This document shows positions 6,058 to 6,255 of a DNA stretch of 6,255 nt, piece by piece. The position numbers were made by a program, and so were the translations under genes. A model generated the notes under the pieces. It searched no databases and was not told the origin of the DNA. It was given only the letters and a program-made list of their open reading frames with translations. The stretch spans positions 1-6,255 of the forward strand of contig CALKAK010000111.1 in assembly GCA_937983015.1 (NCBI GenBank). Reading direction: 5' to 3'. This DNA is from an uncultured Bacillaceae bacterium (GTDB lineage Bacteria; Bacillota; Bacilli; Bacillales; Caldibacillaceae). Positions within the stretch are counted from its first letter, which is position 1. Each line of letters starts with the position of its first letter.

Positions 6058-6108
6058 TTCGTTTGGATAGGTATCAAATCTAAATCTTTATTAAAATCGC
6101 AGCAAATT

Positions 6109-6255
6109 TTCTAAATCACTCATAGGTAAGATCTAAAACTACTTGGTCAAAGCTTCCATTCAACATTTTTATTAGACAATCCCTGATAGTTAAAATACAA
6201 ACCAATGACAGTGCAATACAATACCACTATAATCGCAGGTTTCGATCCCTCATAG
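6109..6255 (-). CRISPR. Degenerate leader-distal end of a second CRISPR array, cut by the window edge
   Basis: Three copies of the same repeat family as at 2297-2527 are visible. The copy at 6109-6139 keeps CTCATAGGTAAGAT, then has CTAAAAC instead of ACAAAC. The copy at 6173-6202 keeps CAATCCCT, ATAG and ATACAAAC but has three internal changes (CTGATAGTTAAAAT). The third starts at 6239 with GTTTCGATCCCTCATAG and is truncated by the window end at 17 of 30 nt. The intervals are 33 nt (6140-6172) and 36 nt (6203-6238), spacer-sized and unrelated. Repeat orientation again implies leftward transcription, so the decayed copies are the old, leader-distal end. The leader, and possibly a longer intact array, lie to the right outside the window. 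Confidence 0.8.

Noticed and set aside
6061..6085. GGATAGGTATCAAATC, resembling a further worn CRISPR repeat
   Set aside because: Its spacing to the next repeat (55 nt between ATAGG cores) is too short and the match is limited to a few bases.

Overview
The window looks like chromosomal DNA of a Bacillota species, probably Bacillaceae-like. The evidence is the strong AGGAGG-type ribosome binding sites, the GTG start, the AT-rich intergenic DNA, and CRISPR repeats resembling those I remember from type I-B/III systems of thermophilic Bacillaceae and Clostridia. The species cannot be named from sequence alone.

Layout. (1) Positions 1-2170 contain no intact gene that I can support. They hold eroded reading frames: a minus-strand gene remnant (33-640) that still has a good Shine-Dalgarno sequence but no usable start codon, and plus-strand remnants (about 733-1683 and 1770-2096) broken by stops and frameshifts. 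(2) A hairpin at 2174-2213 can act as a terminator on either strand. (3) A short CRISPR array (2297-2527) has four 30-nt repeats and three spacers of 38, 36 and 37 nt. Repeat orientation and decay of the 2297 repeat indicate leftward transcription from an AT-rich leader at about 2528-2720, which has a candidate promoter and inverted repeats. (4) A three-gene plus-strand operon follows: a DUF1097 membrane protein (2969-3451), preT (3515-4723) and preA (4737-5999), closed by a strong terminator (6013-6057). (5) From 6109 to the right edge lies a second CRISPR array of the same repeat family. Its two left repeats are degenerate and a better one is cut by the window end, so the array continues outside. 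No cas gene is visible.

How the parts work together. PreT (FAD, NAD-binding and Fe-S subunit) and PreA (FMN barrel plus two ferredoxin-type clusters) are the two subunits of bacterial NAD-dependent dihydropyrimidine dehydrogenase, which interconverts uracil or thymine and the 5,6-dihydro forms. The DUF1097 protein is a small polytopic membrane protein of unknown function; its position as first gene suggests a transport or membrane role in the same pathway. PreA keeps the catalytic Cys and most cofactor and substrate residues, but its active-site loop differs from the E. coli and mammalian form (His to Gln, one residue shorter), so the substrate may not be uracil or thymine.

The operon lies between two same-orientation CRISPR arrays. 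Its promoter region is back-to-back with the left array's leader, and its terminator faces the end of the right array. This layout, the altered PreA loop and the structured leader are the points most worth a second look. I see no clearly new system; the left 2.2 kb reads as a gene graveyard beside a CRISPR locus.
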